A stretch of 64,000 nt of DNA from NCBI GenBank assembly GCA_910589075.1, contig CAJUSK010000011.1, positions 124,001-188,000 on the forward strand, in the 5' to 3' direction. This DNA is from an uncultured Lachnospiraceae bacterium. Lineage in GTDB: Bacteria > Bacillota > Clostridia > Lachnospirales > Lachnospiraceae. The position numbers and the translations under genes are program-made. Positions 52,028-60,781 of the stretch are shown here, piece by piece. The notes beneath the pieces are model-generated. The model was given only the letters and a program-made list of their open reading frames with translations, was not told the origin of the DNA and did no database searches. Positions within the stretch are counted from its first letter, which is position 1. The number at the start of each line of letters is the position of its first letter.

Positions 52028-52995
52028 AAAGACTGAAAAAAATAGATGATAACGTAATGCGTCTGCTGATCATACTGGTTGCATTTTTGCTCATTGCCGG
52101 AGTGACAAAGGGAAGCTCCTTTCTGAAAGTGCCTGTTTTCCAGACAATGGGGAAACAGTTGTCCGAATATGGACTGATGGCGGTGGGATGCGGAATCTGT
52201 ATGATTTCAGGCGGCATTGACCTTTCCTGTGTGTACGTGGCAAATTTGTGTGGCATTGTGGCGGGGCTTCTGATGCAAAACGAAAATCTTCCCATCGGAG
52301 TGGCAGTGCTCATTGCGGTTTTGGTTGGGGCTGCCTGTGGCGCATTTAACGGATTTTTAATTTCCTGTCTTAAAATACCGGCCATGCTTGCCACATTGGG
52401 TTCCTATCAGCTGTTTCAGGGAATTTCGGTTGTGATTTCGGGAGGAAGTTCTGTGGGCAATATACCCAAAGCCTATTCCGCCTTTGGCTCTATGACAGTT
52501 CTGGGAATCCCGGCGGCGTTTCTGGTATTTGTGGCTGTGATTGTGGCAACGAGTTTTCTGATGGAGAAAACAGTGTTTGGCACAAGGATTTATCTGGTGG
52601 GTACCAATGCCAAAAGCGCCATGTTTGCAGGTGTTAAGAATCGGGTCATCCTGACAGGCGCGTATATGATTTCCGGGCTGATTTCCGGTTGTGCAGGACT
52701 GTTGTCACTGGCCAGGATTAATTCTGCAAAAGCAGATTTTGGCACCAGTTATACCATGCAGTGTATATTGATTGCGGTGCTGGGCGGGGTGAATCCCAAT
52801 GGGGGCTTCGGTACCATTCCGGGAATTGCCATTGCGGTATTGATCTTACAGATGTTGTCTTCTTATTTGAATACATTTCCGGACATCAGCAATTATTACA
52901 GAGATTCCATCTGGGGCATTGCACTGATTGGTGTGCTGATCATTAATTTTACGATTGAAAAAAGAAAAACGGCCAGACAGGCAAAAATGAACTGA
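52024..52995 (+). CDS. Sugar ABC transporter permease (RbsC-like), second
   Basis: 323 residues, membrane segments throughout, with GGIDLSCVYVANLCGIVAG, IPAMLATLGSYQLFQGISVV and YLVGTNAKSAMFAGV as coupling loop. Its sequence differs clearly from the first permease, so the transporter uses a heterodimeric channel as in Lsr/Rha systems rather than one repeated subunit. Confidence 0.92.
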   Translation: MKRLKKIDDNVMRLLIILVAFLLIAGVTKGSSFLKVPVFQTMGKQLSEYGLMAVGCGICMISGGIDLSCVYVANLCGIVAGLLMQNENLPIGVAVLIAVLVGAACGAFNGFLISCLKIPAMLATLGSYQLFQGISVVISGGSSVGNIPKAYSAFGSMTVLGIPAAFLVFVAVIVATSFLMEKTVFGTRIYLVGTNAKSAMFAGVKNRVILTGAYMISGLISGCAGLLSLARINSAKADFGTSYTMQCILIAVLGGVNPNGGFGTIPGIAIAVLILQMLSSYLNTFPDISNYYRDSIWGIALIGVLIINFTIEKRKTARQAKMN

Positions 52996-53045
52996 TCATT
53001 TAAGAAACGAACAAAAATATGCCAGGGCCGAAAGGAGAAAACAGG

Positions 53046-53921
53046 ATGAAATATGGTATTTATTTTGCATACTGGGAGAAAGAATGGACGGCGGATTATA
53101 AAAAGTATATTGACAAAATGGCGAAATTGGGGTTTGATATTCTTGAAATCTCCTGTGGCGCTTTCCAGACAGACTATACGACGGATGCACAACTGCTGGA
53201 GCTGCGGAAATATGCGGAAGATAAAAATATTCTGCTGACTGCGGGGTATGGCCCCACACCGGCAGAGAATCTAGGTTCTGCGGATCCTCAGGTACAGGAG
53301 AATGCAATCCGGTTTTATACGGAAACATTGAGAAAACTGCATCTGATGGGGATTCATACACTGGGCGGCGGGCTTTATTCCTATTGGCCGGCGGATTATT
53401 CGAAGCCGGTTGACAAGGCGGGCGACCTGGATCGTTCCATTCGGAATATGAAAAAAGTGGCCGAAGTTGCAGAGGCATACGATATTACGCTGGGGATGGA
53501 ATGCCTGAACCGGTTTGAAGGATATTTGCTCAACACCTGTGATGAGGCATTGGCCTATGTGGAGGCGGTGGGCAGCAGTCATGTAAAAGTTATGCTGGAT
53601 ACATTCCATATGAATGTGGAAGAAAACAATATGGCAGCCGCAATCAGGAAGGCGGGCCATGCACTGGGGCATTTCCATATAGGAGAGCAGAACCGGCGCG
53701 TACCCGGAAAAGGGACTATGCCGTGGGCCGAAATCGGGCAGGCTTTGCGGGATATTGACTATCAGGGCGCGGTTGTTATGGAGCCGTTTGTAATGCCGGG
53801 CGGTACGGCGGGGCATGCGATTAAAGTATGGAGAAATATGGTGCCTGATATTTCGGAAGAAGCACTGGATGCCGATGCAAAGGGTGCACTTGCATTTATC
53901 AGACAGGTATTTGAGAGATAA
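53046..53921 (+). CDS. D-psicose/D-tagatose 3-epimerase family protein
   Basis: 291 residues, TIM barrel. The opening KYGIYFAYWEKEW and later GGGLYSYWPADYSKP strongly resemble the characterised D-psicose 3-epimerase of Clostridium cellulolyticum as I recall it. Metal and catalytic residues are in place: Glu near 152 (MECLNRFEGY), Asp near 185 (LDTFHMN), His near 211 (HFHIGEQNRR) and Glu near 246 (VVMEPFV). It should interconvert free ketoses at C3, for example psicose (allulose) and fructose. ATG at 53046 follows AAAGGAG. It provides the best clue to the sugar used by the cassette. Confidence 0.9.
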   Translation: MKYGIYFAYWEKEWTADYKKYIDKMAKLGFDILEISCGAFQTDYTTDAQLLELRKYAEDKNILLTAGYGPTPAENLGSADPQVQENAIRFYTETLRKLHLMGIHTLGGGLYSYWPADYSKPVDKAGDLDRSIRNMKKVAEVAEAYDITLGMECLNRFEGYLLNTCDEALAYVEAVGSSHVKVMLDTFHMNVEENNMAAAIRKAGHALGHFHIGEQNRRVPGKGTMPWAEIGQALRDIDYQGAVVMEPFVMPGGTAGHAIKVWRNMVPDISEEALDADAKGALAFIRQVFER

Positions 53922-53929
53922 GGACACAT

Positions 53930-54571
53930 ATGAAAAAATGTATTATTTTTGACATGGACGGGGTGCTTGTCAATACAGAGCCTTTACATTTTCAACTGTG
54001 GCAGCAGGTATTTCAGGAAAAGGGGCTGTTGATTGATTATGAACACTATAAGGGATGTACGGGTTCCACGAAACAGTATTTGTTTGCGCTGATCAGGGAC
54101 TTCTATGGGGTTGATTTCAGCCATGATCCGGACATTCCCAAACGTTTTGTCCAGTTGAAAGTTGCATATTTAAAGGAGCACGGCATTCCGGAAATCCCGG
54201 GAGTGCCGGAAGTGATACAGTATCTGCAGGAAGGCGGGTATCTTCTGGCCGTGGCTTCCTCTTCCCCGCAGGATATGATTGAGTGGTTTATGGAACAACT
54301 GGGGATTGCCCCTTATTTCAGAATCCTGTTCAGCGCGGAACGGGTGAAACGGCCCAAACCGGCGCCGGATGTATTTCTGCATGTTTCGGAGCGGCTGGGG
54401 ATTTTGCCCCGGGACTGCATTGTAGTGGAAGATTCCCACAATGGTGTCCGGGCGGCCAGAGCGGCAGGGATGCATTGCATCGGGATTCAGAATCCGGACT
54501 CCGGTGAACAGGACCTGACGGCGGCGGACCGGATATGCAGCTGTTTTGCGGAGCTGAAAAATATCTTATAA
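53930..54571 (+). CDS. HAD-superfamily phosphatase/phosphoglucomutase-like
   Basis: 213 residues, subfamily I HAD. Motif I FDMDGVLVNTE with Asp 8 and 10, a helical cap at about 18-80, motif II ASSSP, motif III Lys in RPKPAPDVF, and motif IV VVEDSHNG. Beta-phosphoglucomutases and sugar phosphatases share this layout. It closes the transport operon, 8 bp after the epimerase. In a cassette without a kinase, a phosphatase acting on a sugar phosphate by-product is plausible, but the substrate is unknown. Confidence 0.85.
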   Translation: MKKCIIFDMDGVLVNTEPLHFQLWQQVFQEKGLLIDYEHYKGCTGSTKQYLFALIRDFYGVDFSHDPDIPKRFVQLKVAYLKEHGIPEIPGVPEVIQYLQEGGYLLAVASSSPQDMIEWFMEQLGIAPYFRILFSAERVKRPKPAPDVFLHVSERLGILPRDCIVVEDSHNGVRAARAAGMHCIGIQNPDSGEQDLTAADRICSCFAELKNIL

Positions 54572-54626
54572 AACGGTGTCTGTTTCTGTAAAATCATAAA
54601 TGAAATTTCCGGTTTTGGAATATAAT

Positions 54627-54665
54627 AAAAACACTGCATGCAAATGAGCTGATGCAGTGTTTTTA
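54627..54665. terminator. Bidirectional terminator after the sugar cassette
   Basis: AAAAACACTGCAT (54627-54639), 12-nt loop, ATGCAGTGTTTTT (54652-54664): 13 perfect pairs with A and T runs on each side. Confidence 0.9.
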
Positions 54666-54714
54666 GATTCATCATAATCGGGAATCCGCGTCTTTTGCTG
54701 CCTGCGCCAGTCGA

Positions 54715-55194
54715 TTATTTGACTGGTTTGGCGCCGGCCTTTTCCTGTGCGGTTTCCAGTGCGCGTTTGAAAAAGCCTTTCTTTTTCGTTTCTACCGGTT
54801 GTATGGATTTGCCGTGGAGGCCTTTTACGCTGACGATATAAATGCCGCTGACCATGGCTTTGACTTCTTTTTTGACGGGAACGGAATCAAATATCTTCTC
54901 GTCGCATACAAGCGACATAATCTGCGGTCCCACTTTCGCTTTTACAACGGGCAGTTTGGAACGGCGCAGGTATTTGGGCGTCTGGTCAATTACGAACTGA
55001 GGAAGGCCGGAATCTTTGATCGGCATTCGTTTTTTGTCAATGATCAGCATGGTAACAGACTGTTTGTTGGCTTCTATCTGGGCCTGCTGTTCATTTTGCT
55101 TTTTCTGGGCTTTCTTTCCCAGGAAATAAAGTACTATGATTGCAATTACGAGAACTGCCATGATACATAGTAATACAATTGTCCCTGTACTCAC
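54715..55194 (-). CDS. Conserved-looking single-pass membrane protein of unknown function
   Basis: 159 residues from GTG at 55194, chosen because GGAGG lies 6 bp before it on the minus strand; longer ATG forms read through that site. One membrane segment (IVLLCIMAVLVIAIIVLYFLG) is followed by a Lys/Gln coiled-coil-like stretch. A soluble domain (VTMLIIDKKRMPIKDSGLPQ, later KKEVKAMVSGIYIVSVKG) precedes a basic tail. No family recognised. Confidence 0.7.
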   Translation of the reverse strand: MSTGTIVLLCIMAVLVIAIIVLYFLGKKAQKKQNEQQAQIEANKQSVTMLIIDKKRMPIKDSGLPQFVIDQTPKYLRRSKLPVVKAKVGPQIMSLVCDEKIFDSVPVKKEVKAMVSGIYIVSVKGLHGKSIQPVETKKKGFFKRALETAQEKAGAKPVK

Positions 55195-55270
55195 GATAGA
55201 CCTCCTGTATAGTTTTAAAAGTAACATTATTCTACCATTTAATGTTTCAGAAAGCAAGAAAAAGTGGATA

Positions 55271-55300
55271 TAACCAACACGGACGTGGTATAATTGGTTA
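55271..55300 (+). promoter_or_regulatory. Extended -10 promoter inside an inverted repeat
   Basis: TGGTATAAT (55286-55294) is an extended -10 box without a clear -35. TAACCAA (55271-55277) and TTGGTTA (55294-55300) flank it as an inverted repeat. It would drive the cardiolipin synthase gene. The leader 55301-55432 shows only an unsupported in-frame extension of that gene. Confidence 0.45.
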
Positions 55301-55432
55301 CAATCCGCACTGACGCCGGTTCTGCCATGACAGGGCAGGTGCATGGCACGACTGCGCGTTTTATTGTCATTGTGTTACAGCGGACAGACCTGTCTGTGCT
55401 GTTATGTTTACATTGTGGGTATGGAGGAAAAT

Positions 55433-56911
55433 ATGGATATAGATATAGTCTGGAAACCCCTGTGGGATGTTTTTGCGTTTCTGTTTCGGCATCTTCTGAT
55501 AATTAACTGTTTATTATCCATCGTAATTATCTTTTTTCAGAGGAAAAATCCATCTTCCGTATGGACATGGCTGCTGCTTTTGTATTTCATTCCGGTTGTG
55601 GGATTTATTTTTTATCTGCTCATCGGAGGCGATATGCACAAGAGCAGGATGTTCCACACAAAGGAGGTGGAGGATCAGCTTCATGAAGCCATACGCAGTC
55701 AGGAGGCAAGTATCCGGGCCCGGGTTTTCCAGGAGGAATCTCCCCATTTGAAGAAATATTCCGATCTCATCTATTATAATCTGGAAAGCGCCGGGGCTAT
55801 GCTGACGGACAATAACAGAGTCAGAATTTTTACGGATGGCAATGAAAAGTTTAATGCGCTGGTGGAAGATATGAAGCAGGCCAGGGAGTTTATACACATT
55901 CAGTATTATATCATTAAAAATGATGTACTGTTTCAGCGTATTTCAGAAGTTCTGATACAAAAGGCCAGAGAAGGGGTGGAGATCCGTATTCTCTGTGACG
56001 GTATGGGCGGACGGTTTGTCTCCAAAAGATGCTGGAAAAAGCTCCATGACTGCGGCATTCATACGGCGGTGTTTTTCCCTCCCCTTCTGGGACCTTTGAA
56101 CTTGCGTATCAATTACCGGAATCATCGGAAGATTGTGGTGATTGACGGACTGATCGGCTATGTGGGCGGTTTTAATATCGGGAAAGAATATATCGGGCTG
56201 GATGATAAATTCGGTTACTGGCGGGATACCCACCTGCGGATGGAAGGCGCCTGTGTCTCAGATTTACAGATGCGGTTTATCCTGGACTGGAATTATGCAG
56301 CCAGAAGTAATCTGCTCAATGAAGAAGACCGGTATTTCAGGCTGCCGGAGGAAAAGCTGGGCAGCAGCCAGATACAGATTATTTCGAGCGGCCCGGATTC
56401 AAATCTCCAAAATGTGCGGAACAATTATTTGCGTCTGATCAATAAAGCAGAAAAAAGCATTTATATACAGACACCCTACTTTATTCCTGACGAGGCTATC
56501 TACAGCGCGCTGATCGTGGCTGCCTGGTCTGGGGTGGAAGTGAATATTATGATACCATGTAAACCGGATCATCCCTTTGTATACTGGGCCACCTATTCCT
56601 ATATAGGGGATCTGGTTATGGCAGGAGCCAGATGCTATACTTATAACAACGGATTCCTCCATGCAAAGGGCCTGATTGTGGATGAACAGGTGCTTTGCTA
56701 TGGAACAGCCAATATGGATATCCGCAGTTTTAAGCTGAACTTTGAAGTAAACGCAGTGGTATACGATGAGCGGGAAGCAGAAAAAATGGTAGAGGAATTC
56801 CGGAAGGATTTGCAGGTATGTACATGGATAACAAAGGATCTGTATGTGTCCCGCGGCATTCTGATCCGCTTTAAGGAACAGATCTGCCGTCTGTTGTCTC
56901 CCTTGTTGTAA
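55433..56911 (+). CDS. cls: Cardiolipin synthase
   Basis: 492 residues: two N-terminal membrane segments (LLIINCLLSIVIIFF, then WLLLLYFIPVVGFIFYLLIG) and two phospholipase-D HKD motifs (HRKIVVIDG near 243, HAKGLIVDEQVLCYGTANMD near 406). It condenses two phosphatidylglycerols to cardiolipin at the membrane. ATG at 55433 follows GGAGGAAAAT; an in-frame ATG overlapping that site and a longer upstream frame are less likely. Confidence 0.94.
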   Translation: MDIDIVWKPLWDVFAFLFRHLLIINCLLSIVIIFFQRKNPSSVWTWLLLLYFIPVVGFIFYLLIGGDMHKSRMFHTKEVEDQLHEAIRSQEASIRARVFQEESPHLKKYSDLIYYNLESAGAMLTDNNRVRIFTDGNEKFNALVEDMKQAREFIHIQYYIIKNDVLFQRISEVLIQKAREGVEIRILCDGMGGRFVSKRCWKKLHDCGIHTAVFFPPLLGPLNLRINYRNHRKIVVIDGLIGYVGGFNIGKEYIGLDDKFGYWRDTHLRMEGACVSDLQMRFILDWNYAARSNLLNEEDRYFRLPEEKLGSSQIQIISSGPDSNLQNVRNNYLRLINKAEKSIYIQTPYFIPDEAIYSALIVAAWSGVEVNIMIPCKPDHPFVYWATYSYIGDLVMAGARCYTYNNGFLHAKGLIVDEQVLCYGTANMDIRSFKLNFEVNAVVYDEREAEKMVEEFRKDLQVCTWITKDLYVSRGILIRFKEQICRLLSPLL

Positions 56912-56963
56912 AAAAAGGGATTCCATGTTAAAATTATATTCCATGAAAAGAAGGAGAGATTGT

Positions 56964-58034
56964 ATGAAAAACAGGCTTACCACATTGCTTTGCATTGTAT
57001 TTTCAGCAGTGATTCTGGGCGGCTGCGGAAGTGAAACAGCAGTGTTGTCCGAAATGAAAACAGAACAGTATGTGACGCTGGGGACTTATACCGGGATAGA
57101 GGTATCGGTGCCTGCCCGGACGCCGGTTACTGAAGAACTCAAGTCAAATTATATCAGTTATATTCTGAGCAGCCGCCCCCAATGGGTGGAGGTGGCAGAA
57201 GGTGTGCCGGCAAAAATGGGCGACATTACCTATATTGATTACGAAGGACGCATTGACGGAGAACTGTTTGACGGTGGTTCTGCCAAGGACGCCGAATTGC
57301 AGCTTGGTTCCCGGTCATTTATCGAAGGTTTTGAAGAAGGGGTCGTTGGTATGTGCGTGGGTGATACGAAAGAGATCAGTATCGCCTTTCCGGACCCTTA
57401 TCAGCCCAATCCGGATTTGTCGGGTGTCCCGGTGGTATTCCGGGTGACAGTGAATGGGATAGAAACACAGCAGATTCCGGAACTGACAGATTCTTTTGTC
57501 CAGTCTCTGAACATCGAGGGCTGTACGAGTGTGGCGGCGTATGATACCTATGTACAGGAACTTCTGGAACAGGAAATGCTGAGTACGTATGATCGAAATG
57601 TGGAAGATGCTCTGCTGGATAAGCTGGAGGCAGGCTGCAAATTTAAGAAAGATCCTCCAAAGGCCATGGTGGATGTGTACTATGACAGGGTGATCCGCCG
57701 CATGTCCGGTATCGCCATGATGAGTGGTATGACGCTGGAAGCCTATGTCAATGCCCAGGGTTCGGATATGGAGAGTTTTAAAGAAGAGGCAAGGAACGGG
57801 GCAGTGGCATCCTGCCGTGAATCTCTGATGCTGCAGGCTGTGGCCAATGCGGAGGGCATTACAGTCAGCCAGGAGGAAGTGGACGCGGAGCTGTCTGCGA
57901 TGGCGCAGGCAGGCGGTTATGAAAGTGTGGACGTGCTGAAAGAGGATCCTGAGTATGCCCATTACGAAGATTATATTATGTGTGATAAGGTACTGACATT
58001 CCTGCGGGAGCAGGCGGTCATCAGTGAATATTAA
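56964..58034 (+). CDS. FKBP-type prolyl isomerase lipoprotein related to trigger factor
   Basis: 356 residues with lipobox ILGGCG. An FKBP domain (GDITYIDYEGRIDGELFDGG, then IEGFEEGVVGMCVGDTK) is followed by a helical trigger-factor-type C-terminal domain (about 190-350, QELLEQEMLSTYDRN onwards). Cytoplasmic trigger factor has an N-terminal ribosome-binding domain, which is absent here. It therefore looks like an exported folding helper anchored to the membrane, comparable in role to PrsA. GAAGGAGAG precedes ATG at 56964. It is followed by asnS. Confidence 0.88.
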   Translation: MKNRLTTLLCIVFSAVILGGCGSETAVLSEMKTEQYVTLGTYTGIEVSVPARTPVTEELKSNYISYILSSRPQWVEVAEGVPAKMGDITYIDYEGRIDGELFDGGSAKDAELQLGSRSFIEGFEEGVVGMCVGDTKEISIAFPDPYQPNPDLSGVPVVFRVTVNGIETQQIPELTDSFVQSLNIEGCTSVAAYDTYVQELLEQEMLSTYDRNVEDALLDKLEAGCKFKKDPPKAMVDVYYDRVIRRMSGIAMMSGMTLEAYVNAQGSDMESFKEEARNGAVASCRESLMLQAVANAEGITVSQEEVDAELSAMAQAGGYESVDVLKEDPEYAHYEDYIMCDKVLTFLREQAVISEY

Positions 58035-58075
58035 AAAATGATAAAGAAAGGCAATGAAACAGGCAGGAGGAAGAA

Positions 58076-59467
58076 ATGGAACTGGTAAGTGTGAAAGAAC
58101 TGTATCGTGAAAAAGAAGCATATGTAGGAAAGAAAATCACAGTGGGAGGCTGGGTACGCAGTATTCGGGATTCCAAAACCTTTGGATTTATTGTATTGCA
58201 TGACGGCTCATTTTTTGAAACGTTGCAGATTGTCTATGGAAACGGGCTGGATAATTTTGACCGGATCAGCAGACTGAATGTAGGCAGTGCACTCATCGTT
58301 ACAGGTACATTGGTTGAAACGCCGCAGGCCAAACAGCCCTTTGAGATTCAGGCGGACAGTGTGGTAATCGAAGGGGAATCCACGCCGGATTATCCTATGC
58401 AGAAAAAAAGGCACAGTCTGGAATACCTGCGCACCATCACCCATCTGCGGCCCCGTACCAATACGTTTCAGGCGGTGTTCCGCGTTCGCTCCCTGATTGC
58501 ATTTGCCATTCATCAGTTTTTCCAGGAGAGGGGATTTGTTTATGTGCATACACCGCTCATTACCGGAAGCGACTGTGAAGGGGCGGGGGAGATGTTCCGC
58601 GTTACCACGCTGGATATGGAACATCTGCCTTTGACAGAGGATGGGAAACCGGATTACAGCCAGGACTTCTTCGGCAAAGAAACAAATCTGACGGTGAGCG
58701 GCCAGTTGAATGTGGAAACTTTTGCCATGGCATTTCGGAATGTATACACCTTTGGCCCCACATTCCGGGCCGAGAATTCCAATACTACGCGCCATGCAGC
58801 GGAATTCTGGATGATCGAGCCGGAAATTGCCTTTGCGGATCTGGAAGATGATATGGCTCTGGCAGAGAGCATGATCAAATATATCATCCGTTATGTACTG
58901 GAACATGCGCCGGAAGAGATGAATTTCTTCAATCAGTTTGTGGATAAAGGGCTGCTGGAACGGCTGCATCATGTGGCGGAGTCGGATTTTGCCCATGTGA
59001 CTTATACAGAAGCCATTGAAATACTAAAACGCCACAATGACGAATTTGAATACAAAGTATCCTGGGGCTGTGACCTGCAAACCGAGCATGAGCGGTTTTT
59101 AACGGAACAGGAGTTTAAGCGTCCGGTATTTGTAACAGATTATCCCAAGGAAATCAAAGCTTTCTATATGAAGCTGAATGAGGATGGCAAGACAGTGGCT
59201 GCCATGGATTGTCTGGTGCCGGGTATCGGAGAAATTATTGGCGGCAGCCAGAGGGAGGACAATCTGGAACTCCTTGTAAAACGGATGGAGGAGCTGGAGC
59301 TCAGGCGGGAGGATTACGAGTTTTATCTCGATCTGCGTAAATACGGCAGTGCGCGCCATGCCGGTTTTGGCCTGGGATTTGAGCGGTGTGTGATGTATTT
59401 AACCGGTATGGGGAATATCCGGGATGTGGTGCCTTTCCCCAGAACTGTAAAGAACTGTGATTTATAA
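58076..59467 (+). CDS. asnS: Asparaginyl-tRNA synthetase
   Basis: The 463-residue class IIb enzyme has an N-terminal OB-fold anticodon domain (about 15-105) and a catalytic domain with FRAENSNTTRHAAEFWMIEP (motif 2) and GLGFERCVMYLTGMGNIRD (motif 3). The GENSNT-like Asn/His pattern separates AsnRS from AspRS. AGGAGGAAGAA precedes the start. No T-box was seen upstream. Confidence 0.96.
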   Translation: MELVSVKELYREKEAYVGKKITVGGWVRSIRDSKTFGFIVLHDGSFFETLQIVYGNGLDNFDRISRLNVGSALIVTGTLVETPQAKQPFEIQADSVVIEGESTPDYPMQKKRHSLEYLRTITHLRPRTNTFQAVFRVRSLIAFAIHQFFQERGFVYVHTPLITGSDCEGAGEMFRVTTLDMEHLPLTEDGKPDYSQDFFGKETNLTVSGQLNVETFAMAFRNVYTFGPTFRAENSNTTRHAAEFWMIEPEIAFADLEDDMALAESMIKYIIRYVLEHAPEEMNFFNQFVDKGLLERLHHVAESDFAHVTYTEAIEILKRHNDEFEYKVSWGCDLQTEHERFLTEQEFKRPVFVTDYPKEIKAFYMKLNEDGKTVAAMDCLVPGIGEIIGGSQREDNLELLVKRMEELELRREDYEFYLDLRKYGSARHAGFGLGFERCVMYLTGMGNIRDVVPFPRTVKNCDL

Positions 59468-59498
59468 GTAGTATGTGGTTGGAAGGCAGGGGTAATAC

Positions 59499-60776
59499 AT
59501 GAAAAAAAGAGTGTTGTGTACATTGTTGGCTGTGATCATCGGTCTGTCTCAGATTATGCCTGCCTGTGCTGCCACGATTCCGGAGCTGAAAAAACAGCTG
59601 GAGGATACCCAGAACCAGTTGAATGCCATCAATGGACAGGCCGCAGGACTGGAAGGCCAGAAGGACGCACTGGAAGAGGAAATTGATGAACTGGATGGCG
59701 TACTTGTGGAACTGATAAGCAGTATCAGCCTTCTGGAAGAAGAAATCGAGAATAAAAAAGACCAGATCGTACAGGTGCAGGAAGAATTGGACGCCGCTAT
59801 TATCAGGGAAGAAACACAATATGAAGCCATGAAAAAGCGGATTAAATTCATGTATGAAAAGGGGAACAGCACCTATGCCCAGCTACTGTTTGAGTCCAAA
59901 AGCATCAGCGATATGATGAACAAGGCGGACTATATTGAGAAATTGTACGCCTATGACAGAAAACTGCTGATCCGTTACCAGGAGACACGCCAGGAAGTGG
60001 CGGATTTAAAAGAGGCGCTGGAAGAAGAAAAGTCTGCGTTGGAAGCGGAAGAGTATGAATTAAAGGAAGAGGAAGCCGCTCTGGAGGAAGCCCTGGAAGC
60101 AAAGCGGGCTGAGGCGGACAATTTTGAAGTGCAGATTGCCCAGATACGGCAGTCTGCCGCAGCCTATAAGGCGCTGATCAAACAACAGACGGCTCAGATT
60201 AAACAGCTGGAAGCCGAAGAGGCTGCCAGAAGGGCCAAAGAAGAGGCCGAGCGCAAGGCAAGAGAGGAAGCAGAACGGAAAAAGCGGGAAGAAGCCAATA
60301 AGAAAAATAACAACAGCGATAATAAAAGTGAAAAGAAAGATGAGAATAAAAATACTACCACCAATGCGAATACGGGTACATCCAAACCTGCCAGTGCAGA
60401 AGTGGTTTCCATGATTAACGGTGCGTCCGGCAGCGCCAAAGGCAAAGAAGTAGCTTCCTTTGCCTGCAGGTTTATCGGGAATCCTTATGTGCCGGGAGGT
60501 ACAAGCCTGACAAACGGAGCGGACTGTTCAGGATTCACCCAGGCGGTATATCGGGAATTTGGGATTTCCATTCCCAGGAATTCATCGGCACAGAGAGGTT
60601 GTGGTACAGGGGTGTCCTATGCGGATGCCCAGCCCGGTGATCTGATCTGCTACGCAGGGCATGTGGGTATGTACATTGGGAACGGTTATATTGTCCATGC
60701 CAGCACACAGCGGACGGGAATTAAAATAACACCTGCTACATATAAGGAAATTCTGGCAGTGAGGAGGGTTTTATAG
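59499..60776 (+). CDS. NlpC/P60 peptidoglycan endopeptidase with coiled-coil N-terminus
   Basis: 425 residues. A signal peptide ends near PACA (about 25). A long coiled coil (about 27-245) and an Ala/Glu/Lys-rich linker follow (EAERKAREEAERKKREEA, then Asn/Lys/Thr-rich). The C-terminal NlpC/P60 domain is at about 315-425, with Cys in NGADCSGFTQAVY and His in GHVGMYIGNG. The layout resembles CwlO/PcsB/RipA-type hydrolases, held inactive by the coiled coil until engaged by FtsEX at growth or division sites. That control is an inference. Confidence 0.92.
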   Translation: MKKRVLCTLLAVIIGLSQIMPACAATIPELKKQLEDTQNQLNAINGQAAGLEGQKDALEEEIDELDGVLVELISSISLLEEEIENKKDQIVQVQEELDAAIIREETQYEAMKKRIKFMYEKGNSTYAQLLFESKSISDMMNKADYIEKLYAYDRKLLIRYQETRQEVADLKEALEEEKSALEAEEYELKEEEAALEEALEAKRAEADNFEVQIAQIRQSAAAYKALIKQQTAQIKQLEAEEAARRAKEEAERKAREEAERKKREEANKKNNNSDNKSEKKDENKNTTTNANTGTSKPASAEVVSMINGASGSAKGKEVASFACRFIGNPYVPGGTSLTNGADCSGFTQAVYREFGISIPRNSSAQRGCGTGVSYADAQPGDLICYAGHVGMYIGNGYIVHASTQRTGIKITPATYKEILAVRRVL

Positions 60777-60781
60777 CGGCT

